A stretch of DNA of 45,387 nucleotides from NCBI GenBank assembly GCA_964407665.1, contig CAYOWK010000034.1, positions 1 to 45,387 on the forward strand. The letters are read 5' to 3'. The number at the start of each line of letters is the position of its first letter. Position 1 is the first letter of the stretch. This document shows, piece after piece, positions 24,514-32,576 of the stretch. A model generated the notes under the pieces. That model was not told the DNA's origin. It worked only from the letters and a program-made list of their open reading frames with translations, and made no database searches. The DNA comes from CAYOWK01 sp964407665. Lineage in GTDB: Bacteria; Pseudomonadota; Alphaproteobacteria; Caulobacterales; Hyphomonadaceae. A program made the position numbers and the translations under genes.

Positions 24514-24593
24514 GAGCCGATACTAAGGATATGGCGCGGGAAACCGCAATGCGGCGCAAGTGTTGATGCAGCGCGGTGTCGAGAGGACGGACA

Positions 24594-25655
24594 ATGACGA
24601 ACCGGATCGGGACCGCCGTTTCGCGGCGCACGTTCATGGGCGCCGGGGCCGCCGCTCTGGCGGCGTGCGAGAGCACGGGATCGTCCGGCCCGGTCGCGCC
24701 GCCTCGGCCCGTACAGCCGCCTTCGCCAGTCACCCGCACGTTCGAGATGCGCTATCCGTCTGTCATCGACACGGCGAGCCTGACCACCAGCAATCTGCCA
24801 TTGCTCAAGGCGGCGGGGGTGCAGACGATCTTCCGCTACTATGCAACGGCCGCGCAGCCGGAGGTTCCCCAGAAGCAGCTGACCGAGGCTGAGGCGACCG
24901 CCATCCTCGACGCAGGCCTCTCGCTCGCCATCGCCTTCCAGTATTACAACAACCGGAAAGAGAACATCCAGGCCGAGCGCGGCAAGGCTGACGGCGCCAC
25001 CGTCCTTCAGCGCATCGAGACCTTCCGCCAGCCAAAGGGCAGCGCAGTCTATTTTGGGATCGACGGCGACTGGCCCGACAAGACCGCCGATATCATCGCC
25101 TACTTCAGCGAGGTCTCCGCCGCCCTGAAACCCGCCGGGTACCGCGTCGGCGTCTATGGCTCGGGAGCGACCTGCAAGCGCATCCTCGATGAAGGCCTCG
25201 CGGATCTGTCATGGCTTGCCTACGCGCCTGCATGGAGCGGCGCAGCCAGCTTCTACAACTCGAAGCGCTGGACGCTCTTTCAGGCCGGCCTCGACACCAC
25301 CGCAGGCGCTGGGCTGCGCGTCGACACCAACCTGATCCATCCGGCCGTTACCGATTTCGGCCAGTGGAATCGCTCTGGCGTCGGCCTTGGTCACACCGTT
25401 CAGCGCTCGAAGGATGTCGCCGACCACCGGCGCTTCCTCGCCAGCAAGACCGCCACGCTGCACGCCGAAGCCAGTGACACCTCGCCCGTTATCGAGACTG
25501 TGCGGTTCCGGAAGTCGAACGTCATGCGGCTGGTCGCGATCTCGGGCGAGTGGGCGCAGGTGGACGTCAACGAGACCGGCAAGCCGACAGGCTGGTGCCG
25601 CCTGTCCGCCCTCAGCGATCTGTCTGTCCGCCCGGACTATTTCGCAGCAGGGTAG
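24594..25655 (+). CDS. Tat-exported lipoprotein with DUF1906 (glycoside hydrolase-like) and SH3-like domains
   Basis: A 353-residue protein. The start at 24594 (GAGAGGAC just upstream) yields a twin-arginine signal SRRTFMGAGAAALAAC, ending in a lipobox Cys, so a folded lipoprotein is exported by Tat. After a Pro-rich linker, residues 50-260 fit the DUF1906/Rv2525c-like TIM-barrel: YPSVIDTASL, TIFRYYAT, LSLAIAFQYY, VYFGIDGDW, YRVGVYGSG, WLAYAPAW, DTNLIH. The Mycobacterium tuberculosis member, as known, is also a Tat substrate. The C-terminal 70 residues look like a bacterial SH3 domain (TATLHAEASDTSPV, WAQVDVNETGKPTGWCRLSAL), which would bind cell wall. A role in peptidoglycan or envelope maintenance is inferred; hydrolase activity is unproven in this family. 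Confidence 0.85.
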   Translation: MTNRIGTAVSRRTFMGAGAAALAACESTGSSGPVAPPRPVQPPSPVTRTFEMRYPSVIDTASLTTSNLPLLKAAGVQTIFRYYATAAQPEVPQKQLTEAEATAILDAGLSLAIAFQYYNNRKENIQAERGKADGATVLQRIETFRQPKGSAVYFGIDGDWPDKTADIIAYFSEVSAALKPAGYRVGVYGSGATCKRILDEGLADLSWLAYAPAWSGAASFYNSKRWTLFQAGLDTTAGAGLRVDTNLIHPAVTDFGQWNRSGVGLGHTVQRSKDVADHRRFLASKTATLHAEASDTSPVIETVRFRKSNVMRLVAISGEWAQVDVNETGKPTGWCRLSALSDLSVRPDYFAAG

Positions 25656-25661
25656 CCGACG

Positions 25662-26174
25662 CTAGTCGCAGAGCTGATAGAGAAACACCTCTCCGTTGCG
25701 GGTGTAGGTCAGTGTCTCCCCGGTTGCGTCCAGCGCCAGCACGTGTGTCTGCGTCGATGTTTCGCCCTCGGCGGTGTGTTCGACACTGAGTGTGAGTCCA
25801 CTGGCGTTCTCGGTGGCGGACAGGACTGCCGACTGCCCCTCGTAGAATTTTATGGCGGCGGGCGAGATGGCGACACGGGTCAGGCCGGGCTGGCTGGTGC
25901 AGTCGGCAGCGTCTATCGCCCATACATGGCGGTAGGCCAGCGGAACCGGCCCCGGGGTTGTCAGTGATGTCGGCTGCTCACCCCTGGGGTTATCGGCAGA
26001 ATAACTCTGGTCTGCCCCAAGCGCGGGCGCGGGAGGGGCTGGGTTGGCGACCGATGACGAAGGAATCTGCGGCGCGAGTTCCTCACGGGTTGGCTCTGAA
26101 ACTGGCTGGCCACACGCGCAGAGCGTAAGGAGCAAGGGCGCGAGCGTGGGAATGCGGATGTCGAAGGATCTCAT
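25662..26174 (-). CDS. Small putative lipoprotein of unknown function
   Basis: A 170-residue protein from ATG 26174, with GGAGAG upstream; a longer frame to 26357 overlaps the phosphatase gene and is not supported. The N-terminus has a hydrophobic core ending TLCACG, a poor lipobox, so lipidation is uncertain. A Pro/Ala-rich linker follows, then a beta-rich domain: YRHVWAIDAADC, TRVAISPAAIKFYEG, GLTLSVEHTAEGE, HVLALDATGETLTYTRNGEVFLYQLC. The paired Cys (one early, one next to the last residue) could form a disulfide. Similar small lipoproteins with a DAADC motif occur in other bacteria, but I cannot name a family. Confidence 0.72.
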   Translation of the reverse strand: MRSFDIRIPTLAPLLLTLCACGQPVSEPTREELAPQIPSSSVANPAPPAPALGADQSYSADNPRGEQPTSLTTPGPVPLAYRHVWAIDAADCTSQPGLTRVAISPAAIKFYEGQSAVLSATENASGLTLSVEHTAEGETSTQTHVLALDATGETLTYTRNGEVFLYQLCD

Positions 26175-26262
26175 GGGGGTGCTCTCCAGATCCCCACGAC
26201 CGGCAGCGCAAACCTCAACGATCCTTACCGGGCAGGGTTCCGTTCCCGCCTTTTCGGGCCGA

Positions 26263-27900
26263 TCAGGTGTCGAGCCTGCGGGCGCCATGCGCGACGCCAA
26301 ACATCTGGCGACCCAGCGGCGTGGTCGACCTGACATCGCGGGACGGCAGGAAGACATACTCCGCCTCGACCCGGTCGCGCGTCACATCGAGAACGACGTA
26401 TCCACGCTGGCTCGCGTCCATCCAGCGCATGTTGGGGTTTGCGTCGACAAACCCCTTGGCGATACGGGTCGCATCGCCATTGAAACGGCGCTCCATCCCG
26501 TAGGACGAAACGGACTGGCCACCGAACTCCACGCCGATCGGAACGCCTCCATCGGAATGGTCGAACGCCCAGGCGTTGTGGCTGTCGCCCGCAAGCGAGA
26601 CCATGTTGGCCCCGGATGACCGCACCATGTCGTAAAGACGCTGGCGGGCAGCCGGATAGCCATCCCACTTGTCCATCGAGTAAGGGATGCCCGCCTGGGT
26701 CAGCTGCGCCCGTCGTGCGAGGTCTGAAAGGATGCGGGACTCGTCCGGCGTCCCAGGCTTCAGCCATCCCTCGAACGATTGCGGGAACAGCGTGCGGCCC
26801 ATGACCACCTGCTGGCCGAGGATTTGCCAGCGGTCGCCGCGCGACACGGACGCCGACAACCCGTCGGCCAGCCAGCGCTCCTGTGCGGCGCCAAGCATGG
26901 AGCGGTCGGCTGCAGCGAGCGGGCCGCGCGCAAACGCGCCAAGGCTCGAAGCGGACCCGGCAAGGGCGGCCTCAAGCTCGGCGTCAAGCTGCCGGTCGCG
27001 ACCGGCCAGCCGCGTCTCGAGGCAGAACAGGCTTGCAAGGTCGCCGATGCGATAGGACGTCCACCACGCGTCCGGGGCGGGCAGCCATTCGTGGAACGCG
27101 TGCATGCCGGCGCTGAGGCGCGCATTCCAGTCGCCCTCCATGGCGGGGTCGTGACCGGAGGCGCCGCCGCGCCAGGTGTTGTTGGCTGTCTCGTGGTCGT
27201 CCCACAGGGTGATCATCGGCAGACGTGCATGCAGCGCCTGCAGATCCGGATCGGCGCGATAGGCGGCGTATCTCAGACGATAGTCGGCCAGCGAGAGGAT
27301 TTCGGCGCCCGGGCGGACATTGCGCAGCGCGGCCATCCCGGCGATGGCGTCATCCCGCAGCGGCGTGCTCTCGTAGATGTAGTCGCCCAGATGCAGCGCC
27401 AGATCGATGTCGTCGCGGGCTGCGGCATGCGCGTAGGCGTTGAACCAGCCGGACGTGATGTTGGAGCACGAGAGCACCGCGATCCGGAAGCGGGTGGCTC
27501 CGGGCTCGGGCAGTGTGCGGGTTCGGCCGACTGGCGACAGCGTCCCGTCCTCGGCGCGGAAGCGATAGTGAAGCCAGCGGCCCGCGGGCAGACCGGTTGC
27601 GACGACGCGCGCGCAGTAGTCGCTGGCGGGCGAAGTCACGATGTCGCCAGCGGCGACGATGGTCTGGAATGTCGCGTCGGTTGCGACCTCGGCGCGAAGA
27701 CTTGTCACGCCGGGGCGGGGAGGCGCGTAGCGTGTCCACAGCATGACTGAGGACTGGCGCGGATCGCCGCTGGCCACCCCATGGGTAAAGCCGGGTCCCG
27801 CGGTCCCGGTCGCCTGTGCGAAGGCCTTCGCGACGGGCATTGCGGCAAACGCGGCGGCGGCTCCCGTCAGAAGCCGCCGGCGGGTCTGGATCATGGTCAT
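26263..27900 (-). CDS. phoD: PhoD-family alkaline phosphatase, Tat-exported
   Basis: A 545-residue protein with a Tat signal (TRRRLLTGAAAAFAA) cleaved near AFAQA. The N-terminal Fn3-like domain (HGVASGDPRQSSVMLWTR) and the metallophosphatase core are typical of PhoD: VLSCSNITSGWFNAY (Cys for metal binding), LALHLGDYIYE, WDDHETANN, and GDSHNAWAFD. Members hydrolyse phosphate mono- and diesters in the periplasm, often with Ca and Fe, when phosphate is short. GGAGCAGCC precedes the start. No Pho-box could be picked out by eye. It is followed on the same strand by the small lipoprotein gene, with 88 nt between. Confidence 0.92.
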   Translation of the reverse strand: MTMIQTRRRLLTGAAAAFAAMPVAKAFAQATGTAGPGFTHGVASGDPRQSSVMLWTRYAPPRPGVTSLRAEVATDATFQTIVAAGDIVTSPASDYCARVVATGLPAGRWLHYRFRAEDGTLSPVGRTRTLPEPGATRFRIAVLSCSNITSGWFNAYAHAAARDDIDLALHLGDYIYESTPLRDDAIAGMAALRNVRPGAEILSLADYRLRYAAYRADPDLQALHARLPMITLWDDHETANNTWRGGASGHDPAMEGDWNARLSAGMHAFHEWLPAPDAWWTSYRIGDLASLFCLETRLAGRDRQLDAELEAALAGSASSLGAFARGPLAAADRSMLGAAQERWLADGLSASVSRGDRWQILGQQVVMGRTLFPQSFEGWLKPGTPDESRILSDLARRAQLTQAGIPYSMDKWDGYPAARQRLYDMVRSSGANMVSLAGDSHNAWAFDHSDGGVPIGVEFGGQSVSSYGMERRFNGDATRIAKGFVDANPNMRWMDASQRGYVVLDVTRDRVEAEYVFLPSRDVRSTTPLGRQMFGVAHGARRLDT

Positions 27901-27977
27901 GCCGGCTGCTCCACGAGACGTGTAGGCTGCGAGTCCTAGCGCCTCTCCGTGACGGATTGGCGTCAGCCGGGTAGAAT

Positions 27978-28487
27978 TCAGGCCGGGCGCAGGAAGTCGC
28001 TCTTGCCGAGCGCAACGCCGTTGTGGCGCAGAATGTTGTACGCAGTCGCCGCATGGAAATAGACGTTGGGCAGCGTGAAGCCCAGCAGGAACTGGCTCGC
28101 CGGCATGCTCATTTCGCGGTTCGCGCCGATCGGGAAGGTGATCGTCTCGTCAGCACGAGCGTCGATGGCCGCCGACGAAGCGCCTTCCACATAGGCGATG
28201 GCCTTCTGTGTCCGTTCGACCAGCTGGGCGAAGGTCGATTCGGTGTCGGGGAAGCTCGGCAGCTCAACGCCGGCCAGACGCGCGGCGCCGCGGCAGGCGT
28301 TGTCACAGGCGATCTGAACCTGGCGCGACAGCGGGAACATGTCGGGGTAGAGGCGGAAGTTGAGGAACACATCCTCGGGGACCTTGGTGGCTTCCGCATG
28401 GGCGGCGCCTTTCTTCAGGATCGATCCCAGACACGCGAGCATCTGGCCCGTGTTGGTCTTCAGAACGACAGACGGTGTGAACGACAT
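27978..28487 (-). CDS. DUF1993-family protein (DinB-like fold)
   Basis: A 169-residue protein matching DUF1993: it begins SFTPSVVLKTNTGQMLACLGSILKK, holds LNFRLYPDMFPLSRQVQIACDNA in the middle and ends FHAATAYNILRHNGVALGKSDFL, the most typical part. Family members adopt a DinB-like four-helix bundle, but their reaction is unknown. No signal peptide. The start at 28487 has GGAGG 8 nt upstream. Confidence 0.88.
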   Translation of the reverse strand: MSFTPSVVLKTNTGQMLACLGSILKKGAAHAEATKVPEDVFLNFRLYPDMFPLSRQVQIACDNACRGAARLAGVELPSFPDTESTFAQLVERTQKAIAYVEGASSAAIDARADETITFPIGANREMSMPASQFLLGFTLPNVYFHAATAYNILRHNGVALGKSDFLRPA

Positions 28488-28612
28488 GAGTGGGCCTCCG
28501 GATGTGCAGAAGCTAGCCTGATAGCTGCAGGACTGCGGGCGCGGGAGTCGCTATATTTTTGGCGCGGCGGCTTGAAAGTTGCGATTGCAACTACGGGGGT
28601 GAGGGAGGGGAC

Positions 28613-29119
28613 ATGAAGGTTGAACTCAGGGTGCTTGCCGGGACGCATGTGGGTCTGGGCAGCCTGGGGCTGCTCGGATCCCTGACGGTTTTATCCTGGC
28701 TGTCGCGCAATCCGGACCATGCACACAGTCAGCTCCTGAACATAGCCGGTCCCGCAGCGGCGATGGCGATCCTGGTCTGGTTCGCACCGATGGTGGCGGG
28801 CGGCTATCTGATGCTGCGGGGCAGGCCGCTGGGGCGCCTTCTGATCTGGGCGGAGTCAGCCCTGCTGCTCGGCATGTTCCCGGTCGGGACTGCGCTGGCA
28901 GGCTTCGGTATCTGGGCGCTGATGCGTCCTGCTAACCGGGTCGCCTTCCAGCCCATCCCGAGAGGCTTCGGCAAGGCCTTGCTCGCCGGCCTCGCCGCGC
29001 TGTCCATCCTCGCCGCAATGCTCGGGATCGGCTACCTCTTCCGCGACCAGCTCAACGCGCGCAGCACCATCCCGGCGAACGCAACCGTGCCCGAGTTCCC
29101 CATCCGCGACCTACCTTGA
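28613..29119 (+). CDS. Small polytopic membrane protein of unknown function
   Basis: A 168-residue protein with about four hydrophobic segments: VGLGSLGLLGSLTVLSWL, AAAMAILVWFAPMVAGGYL, LLIWAESALLLGMFPVG, and LLAGLAALSILAAMLGIGYLF. A short periplasmic or cytoplasmic tail ends PEFPIRDLP. The ATG at 28613 has GGAGGGG directly upstream; the longer frame from 28559 contains the ribosome site and is rejected. Its last 9 nt overlap the 3' end of the convergent cyclophilin gene. No family recognised. Confidence 0.75.
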   Translation: MKVELRVLAGTHVGLGSLGLLGSLTVLSWLSRNPDHAHSQLLNIAGPAAAMAILVWFAPMVAGGYLMLRGRPLGRLLIWAESALLLGMFPVGTALAGFGIWALMRPANRVAFQPIPRGFGKALLAGLAALSILAAMLGIGYLFRDQLNARSTIPANATVPEFPIRDLP

Positions 29120-30019
29120 GACCGGACGAGCCGGCACGGCGACGTTGCACAGCCCGATGCGCCCGATGGGGTCGGTGTAGAAATCGTCCCTGCGCCAGCG
29201 CCGCCCGTTGACCATCGTCGCAAAGCTGGTGCTGTCCGTGCGCATTACTTCGAGGTTGGTGCGCTCGGCTTCCGGCACATCGGCCGCGACCTTGATGTCG
29301 GCATAGCGCTGATACTCTTCTGGCGTCTTGTAGAAGCCGATATCGCCCGTCCCGCGCGGCAGCGCCGCCAGGATTTCCATCCCCTGCACGACGCGGCCCA
29401 GCACGCTGAGCTGGCGGTCGAGGTTGCGGGGGCTATGGCCGATCACCGCATAGAGCTCTGTCCCGCCGCCGGAATCGACACTGACATCCCGGCCTACGCC
29501 GACCACGCCGTAGCAGTGCGCAATCCACATCCGCTTGCCATCGCTGGCGACGGGGAAGCCCTTCGAGAAACCGACCTCCGGCGCGTAGGTGTCGGGATCG
29601 GGCAGCGGCGTGAACTCGACCGGCGCCGAACGGGGAATCCAGAACTCGGCAGGAAGCGTCTCCTTGCCCACTTTCGGCACGCGCGGCGGGTCGGCCGCCT
29701 GCGCCCATTGCGACACGAAGTTGTCCTGCACCCGCGTCACGGCGCCGTTGACGAAGTGTCCCTCGCGCGACAGCGCCCGCACGTTGGCCACATGGTTCGG
29801 CGTGAACTCCGGCGCCATCTCGATGATCACGCGGCCGGCCGGGAAGTCCATGTACAGCGTATTCTGGGGATCCAGCGCGCGCCACTCGTCCGGCTTCGAG
29901 GCGGCGATCACATCGGCGACCGTCGGCGTGTTCCCCTCCGGCGGGGGCGGGATGGCGGGTCCGCTCGCACTGGCGCAGGCGCTGGCAAGGAGAAGGGCAA
30001 GGCAGGCGATCCGTTTCAC
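29111..30019 (-). CDS. Cyclophilin-type peptidyl-prolyl isomerase, lipoprotein
   Basis: A 302-residue protein. The start is taken as the GTG at 30019, with ACGGAG 8 nt upstream, giving a short lipoprotein signal KRIACLALLLASAC. The long open frame that runs on to 30859 lies antisense to the MgtC/DUF4010 gene and is not real. The catalytic domain shows the cyclophilin pattern LYMDFPAGRVIIEMAPEFTPNHV, ALSREGHFVNGAVTRV, DNFVSQW, and later LDRQLSVLGRVVQGMEILAAL. It probably assists folding of exported proteins in the periplasm. A large insert between the strands (about residues 110-200) makes it longer than simple cyclophilins. The final codons overlap the convergent membrane-protein gene by 9 nt. 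Confidence 0.88.
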   Translation of the reverse strand: MKRIACLALLLASACASASGPAIPPPPEGNTPTVADVIAASKPDEWRALDPQNTLYMDFPAGRVIIEMAPEFTPNHVANVRALSREGHFVNGAVTRVQDNFVSQWAQAADPPRVPKVGKETLPAEFWIPRSAPVEFTPLPDPDTYAPEVGFSKGFPVASDGKRMWIAHCYGVVGVGRDVSVDSGGGTELYAVIGHSPRNLDRQLSVLGRVVQGMEILAALPRGTGDIGFYKTPEEYQRYADIKVAADVPEAERTNLEVMRTDSTSFATMVNGRRWRRDDFYTDPIGRIGLCNVAVPARPVSR

Positions 30020-30099
30020 GCAGGCGACTCCGTAGGTTGCCCGCACAGCGTGGAACGTTCGCGGCTGCGTGGGAAGGCCCTGCGAAGCAGTCTGTCGGG

Positions 30100-31383
30100 T
30101 CAGCCGCCAGCAATCCATCCATATACCGCAATCCCGGCAACGGAGGCCAGAACGGCGGCGCCCGATGCAATCCCCAGCCGCCAGCCCATCGACTTGCCGC
30201 CCGCCAGCGTCGCCAGAACCACCTTGGCGACGGTGTTCGACGCAACGGCGATCAGGATCGTGACCGATGCGACCGTCGCCGCCGTCGCGGTATTCTGGGT
30301 CATGCTCAGCGTGATGGCGTCGACATCGGCAAGGCCCGCGACAGCCGCAAGCGCATACGACCCGGCGGCTCCGAACAGGTCGCCGAGAATCGCGCTCGCC
30401 AGCGAGACCACGGCCAGGAGGGCGCCAAACGTCAGGGCCGTGCGCAGCTCGAGCGGGTTGCGGGTCGCGATGTCCGTCGGGGCTGCATCGCCCGCATGAG
30501 GCTGTCGCAACGTCCACAGGGCGAAGACGGCATAGACCCCGGCGCCCGGCAGCAGCGATGCGGCCATCAAGGCCGCCAGCTCCGGACGCAAGGCGCCCGC
30601 CACAAGCCCGACCCGCAGGAACATCACGGCGTTCGCCGCAAGAGCGCCCGGTGCGTAGGCGAGGGAATCTCCCTGTGTGCGTCCCAGGCGCGCCAGACTG
30701 ACCACCGCGGCCGTCGAGGAGACCAGCCCCCCCGCGACACCGGCAGCCAGCGAGCCGTTGCGCGGCCCGACAATCTTCATCGCGGCGTATCCGACAAACG
30801 AAATTGCGGCGACCAACACCGTCAGCAGCCAGACGCCACGCGGGCTCACAGCGCCCCACGGATCGACCGGCTCCACAGGCAGTAGCGGCAGCACCACCAC
30901 CGTCATCGCCGCCAGGATCAGACCGGCCCGCAACTCGATGAAGGTCACGCGCTGCAGCCAGCCATGCAGCGTATCCTTGAAGGCCAGGACGATGGCGGCT
31001 GCGACTGCCGCTGCGCTGGCTGCCTGCAGATAGCCAAGCCCGGCTGCAGCCGATAGCGCAAACACCAGCATCACGGACACAAGCGTCGTCGCATCGCTGG
31101 TCTCGGTCCGCCGGGCGCGCAACAGTTCGAAAGCGGTGAAGGCAATCGTGAGGGACACCAGCGCCGCCACCAGAAACAGCGGTGTCAGTTCGCTGCCGAC
31201 AACTGCCGACATGCCGCCAAACAGACCGATCAGCGTGAAGGTGCGCAGTCCCGCCGTCCGCGACCCGTCCGGGCCGTCGCGGTCCTTCCAGCCCCGCTCG
31301 ATCCCGACCAGCATGCCAATCGCGGTCGCTACGGCTAGACGGATGAGGATGTCGAGGGACTCCGGCGGCAGGCTTTCGGGCAT
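30100..31383 (-). CDS. MgtC/SapB and DUF4010 membrane protein
   Basis: A 427-residue membrane protein with 12 or so hydrophobic segments. The N-terminal third is the MgtC/SapB domain (IRLAVATAIGMLVGIERGW, then RTFTLIGLFGGMSAVVG), and the rest fits DUF4010, which carries LKDTLHGWLQRVTFIELRAGL-like text, PWGAVSPRGVW, AGGLVSSTAAVVSLAR and GLADVDAITLSMTQN. Full-length proteins of this sort are widespread; a role in ion or magnesium handling is inferred from MgtC. The start at 31383 follows AGGGA. Sixty-odd nt upstream lies a strong intrinsic terminator on the same strand, which should isolate this gene from what precedes it. Confidence 0.9.
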   Translation of the reverse strand: MPESLPPESLDILIRLAVATAIGMLVGIERGWKDRDGPDGSRTAGLRTFTLIGLFGGMSAVVGSELTPLFLVAALVSLTIAFTAFELLRARRTETSDATTLVSVMLVFALSAAAGLGYLQAASAAAVAAAIVLAFKDTLHGWLQRVTFIELRAGLILAAMTVVVLPLLPVEPVDPWGAVSPRGVWLLTVLVAAISFVGYAAMKIVGPRNGSLAAGVAGGLVSSTAAVVSLARLGRTQGDSLAYAPGALAANAVMFLRVGLVAGALRPELAALMAASLLPGAGVYAVFALWTLRQPHAGDAAPTDIATRNPLELRTALTFGALLAVVSLASAILGDLFGAAGSYALAAVAGLADVDAITLSMTQNTATAATVASVTILIAVASNTVAKVVLATLAGGKSMGWRLGIASGAAVLASVAGIAVYGWIAGG

Positions 31384-31445
31384 TCCAGTTCCCTATCCCA
31401 GTCGCGCCGCAGATTCGTTAGCGCTCGCGCCGGAGGGGAGCCCAA

Positions 31446-31482
31446 CAAAAAAGGACGCCGTTCCCTGAACTGGAACGGCGTC
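31446..31482 (-). terminator. Strong intrinsic terminator
   Basis: On the minus strand, a perfect 11-bp stem (plus-strand arms 31454-31464 and 31472-31482, GACGCCGTTCC and its complement) with a 7-nt loop is followed by CCTTTTTTG. This is the clearest rho-independent terminator in the window. No minus-strand protein gene ends at it, so it more likely closes the candidate ncRNA. Confidence 0.85.
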
Positions 31483-31640
31483 AAACGGGGCATTGCACAG
31501 CCCCTGCAGGATCGTCTCGGGGGGAGGGATTGAGACATCCTGCGTGTGTGTCGTTCGGGCAGGTGTTCAGCGCCCGATATGCCCCCTTAAACAGCCGGGG
31601 GACTGGGGCGTTCCCACACAAACCCGCAATTTTCGGCGCC
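31446..31640 (-). ncRNA. Candidate structured non-coding RNA
   Basis: Between the MgtC gene and the CHAP gene lie about 380 nt without a convincing protein. On the minus strand, going 5' to 3', five hairpins occur one after another: CCCCC/GGGGG (31582-31601), CGGGC/GCCCG (31556-31576), a 7+5 bp stem GCAGGAT-GTCTC with its complement (31506-31543, one bulged base), GGGGC/GCCCC (31487-31504), and the terminator hairpin with a six-T tract. This dense folding plus terminator suggests a stable RNA of about 150-200 nt. The 5' end and promoter are uncertain. It is not SRP RNA, RNase P RNA or tmRNA by the motifs I know; 6S RNA is possible but I could not show it. A 77-codon frame here looks spurious. 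Confidence 0.5.
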
Positions 31641-31767
31641 GCGACGGCAGCCCGTGATGGGTTTGTCAGGCGCTCTGCGCAGATAAAATGGCCCGCCTCC
31701 GCGGCCGTCGCCAATTTACTGTGGATACGCTTGCTTGTAGCTTCAAATATGTTGGGGAGGACAAGAC

Positions 31768-32529
31768 ATGGCGGTTTTACTCAAGCTCGGCGCCAGTGGA
31801 CCAGACGTATCGAAGCTTACAGGTCTGCTGGTCGCGCATGGATTGCTGGCGAAAAAGACAGCGCAGTTTGATGCTGAGGTCAGGAAGGCGGTGCGGGCGT
31901 TCCAGTCCGCCAACATCGACCCTCGCGGGCAGCCGCTCGTCGTCGATGGCGCCGTCGGTCCCCTCACATGGTGGGCTCTCGAGACGGCAGACATCTCGGC
32001 AGTCCTGCGCACGTCGGCATCCCCGGACCTGACCAGACTGCCCGCAGGCGGGTCACAGGCCGGCCGCGCGGCGTTGCAGGCTGCAATCACGGAAATGCAG
32101 TCCGGAGCGAAAGAGATCGGCGCCAACAACTCCGGCAAGTGGGTGAAGAAATACCTCAACGGCCTCGCACCGGAAGGAGAGAACGGCAGCTGGTGCGCCG
32201 GGTTTGTCAGCTGGTGTTTCCAGGAGGGCGGCGGCGGGGCCTTGCCGTTCTCCTATGATGTCGGCGCGCAAAGCCTGTACCGCCAGTTCAGGCAGCGCGG
32301 CTGGACCTACGATCCGGCGACCCAGACGCCCGAGCCCGGAGATATCGTCGCCTGGTGGCGCGGCGCGACGCAGACCTGGAAGGGTCACATCGGGCTCGTC
32401 CACCACGTCGAGAACGGCATCCTCTATACCATCGAAGGCAATCGCGGCGCCTTCCCCGCGCCCGTCCGCGGTTTCGACTATGTCGCAAGCCGGATGGAAA
32501 AGCTGATCGGCTTTGGCCGCGCGCCCTGA
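31768..32529 (+). CDS. Peptidoglycan-binding domain plus CHAP amidase/endopeptidase
   Basis: A 253-residue protein. Residues 3-75 form a PG_binding_1 domain (LLKLGASGPDVSKLTGLL, AVRAFQSANI, VDGAVGPLTWWAL). Residues 120-245 are a CHAP-type NlpC/P60-like domain with nucleophile Cys143 (SWCAGFVSWC), His207 (WKGHIGLVHHV) and Glu223/Asn225 (YTIEGN). It should cut peptides or amides in peptidoglycan. No signal peptide is visible, so export must be by another route, or release is by lysis; endolysin-like use is possible, although no phage genes are near. GGGGAGG lies 8 nt before the ATG. Confidence 0.88.
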   Translation: MAVLLKLGASGPDVSKLTGLLVAHGLLAKKTAQFDAEVRKAVRAFQSANIDPRGQPLVVDGAVGPLTWWALETADISAVLRTSASPDLTRLPAGGSQAGRAALQAAITEMQSGAKEIGANNSGKWVKKYLNGLAPEGENGSWCAGFVSWCFQEGGGGALPFSYDVGAQSLYRQFRQRGWTYDPATQTPEPGDIVAWWRGATQTWKGHIGLVHHVENGILYTIEGNRGAFPAPVRGFDYVASRMEKLIGFGRAP

Positions 32530-32576
32530 CGCCCGGCCGCCGTCAGCGGATGACGCTGACGGCGGACCCGCGCCCT

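Noticed and set aside
29111..30859. A 582-codon minus-strand frame including the cyclophilin
   Set aside because: Only the part from the GTG at 30019 has signal peptide and domain; the upstream part overlaps the MgtC/DUF4010 gene in a different frame on the same strand and is low-complexity.
31481..31714. A 77-codon minus-strand frame in the candidate ncRNA region
   Set aside because: No ribosome site, no family, and the region is dominated by RNA-like hairpins. Its end next to the terminator kept it under consideration, but the composition is not gene-like.
31768..32529. Prophage endolysin assignment for the CHAP protein
   Set aside because: Domain content would fit, but no holin, tail, capsid or integrase gene is in the window.
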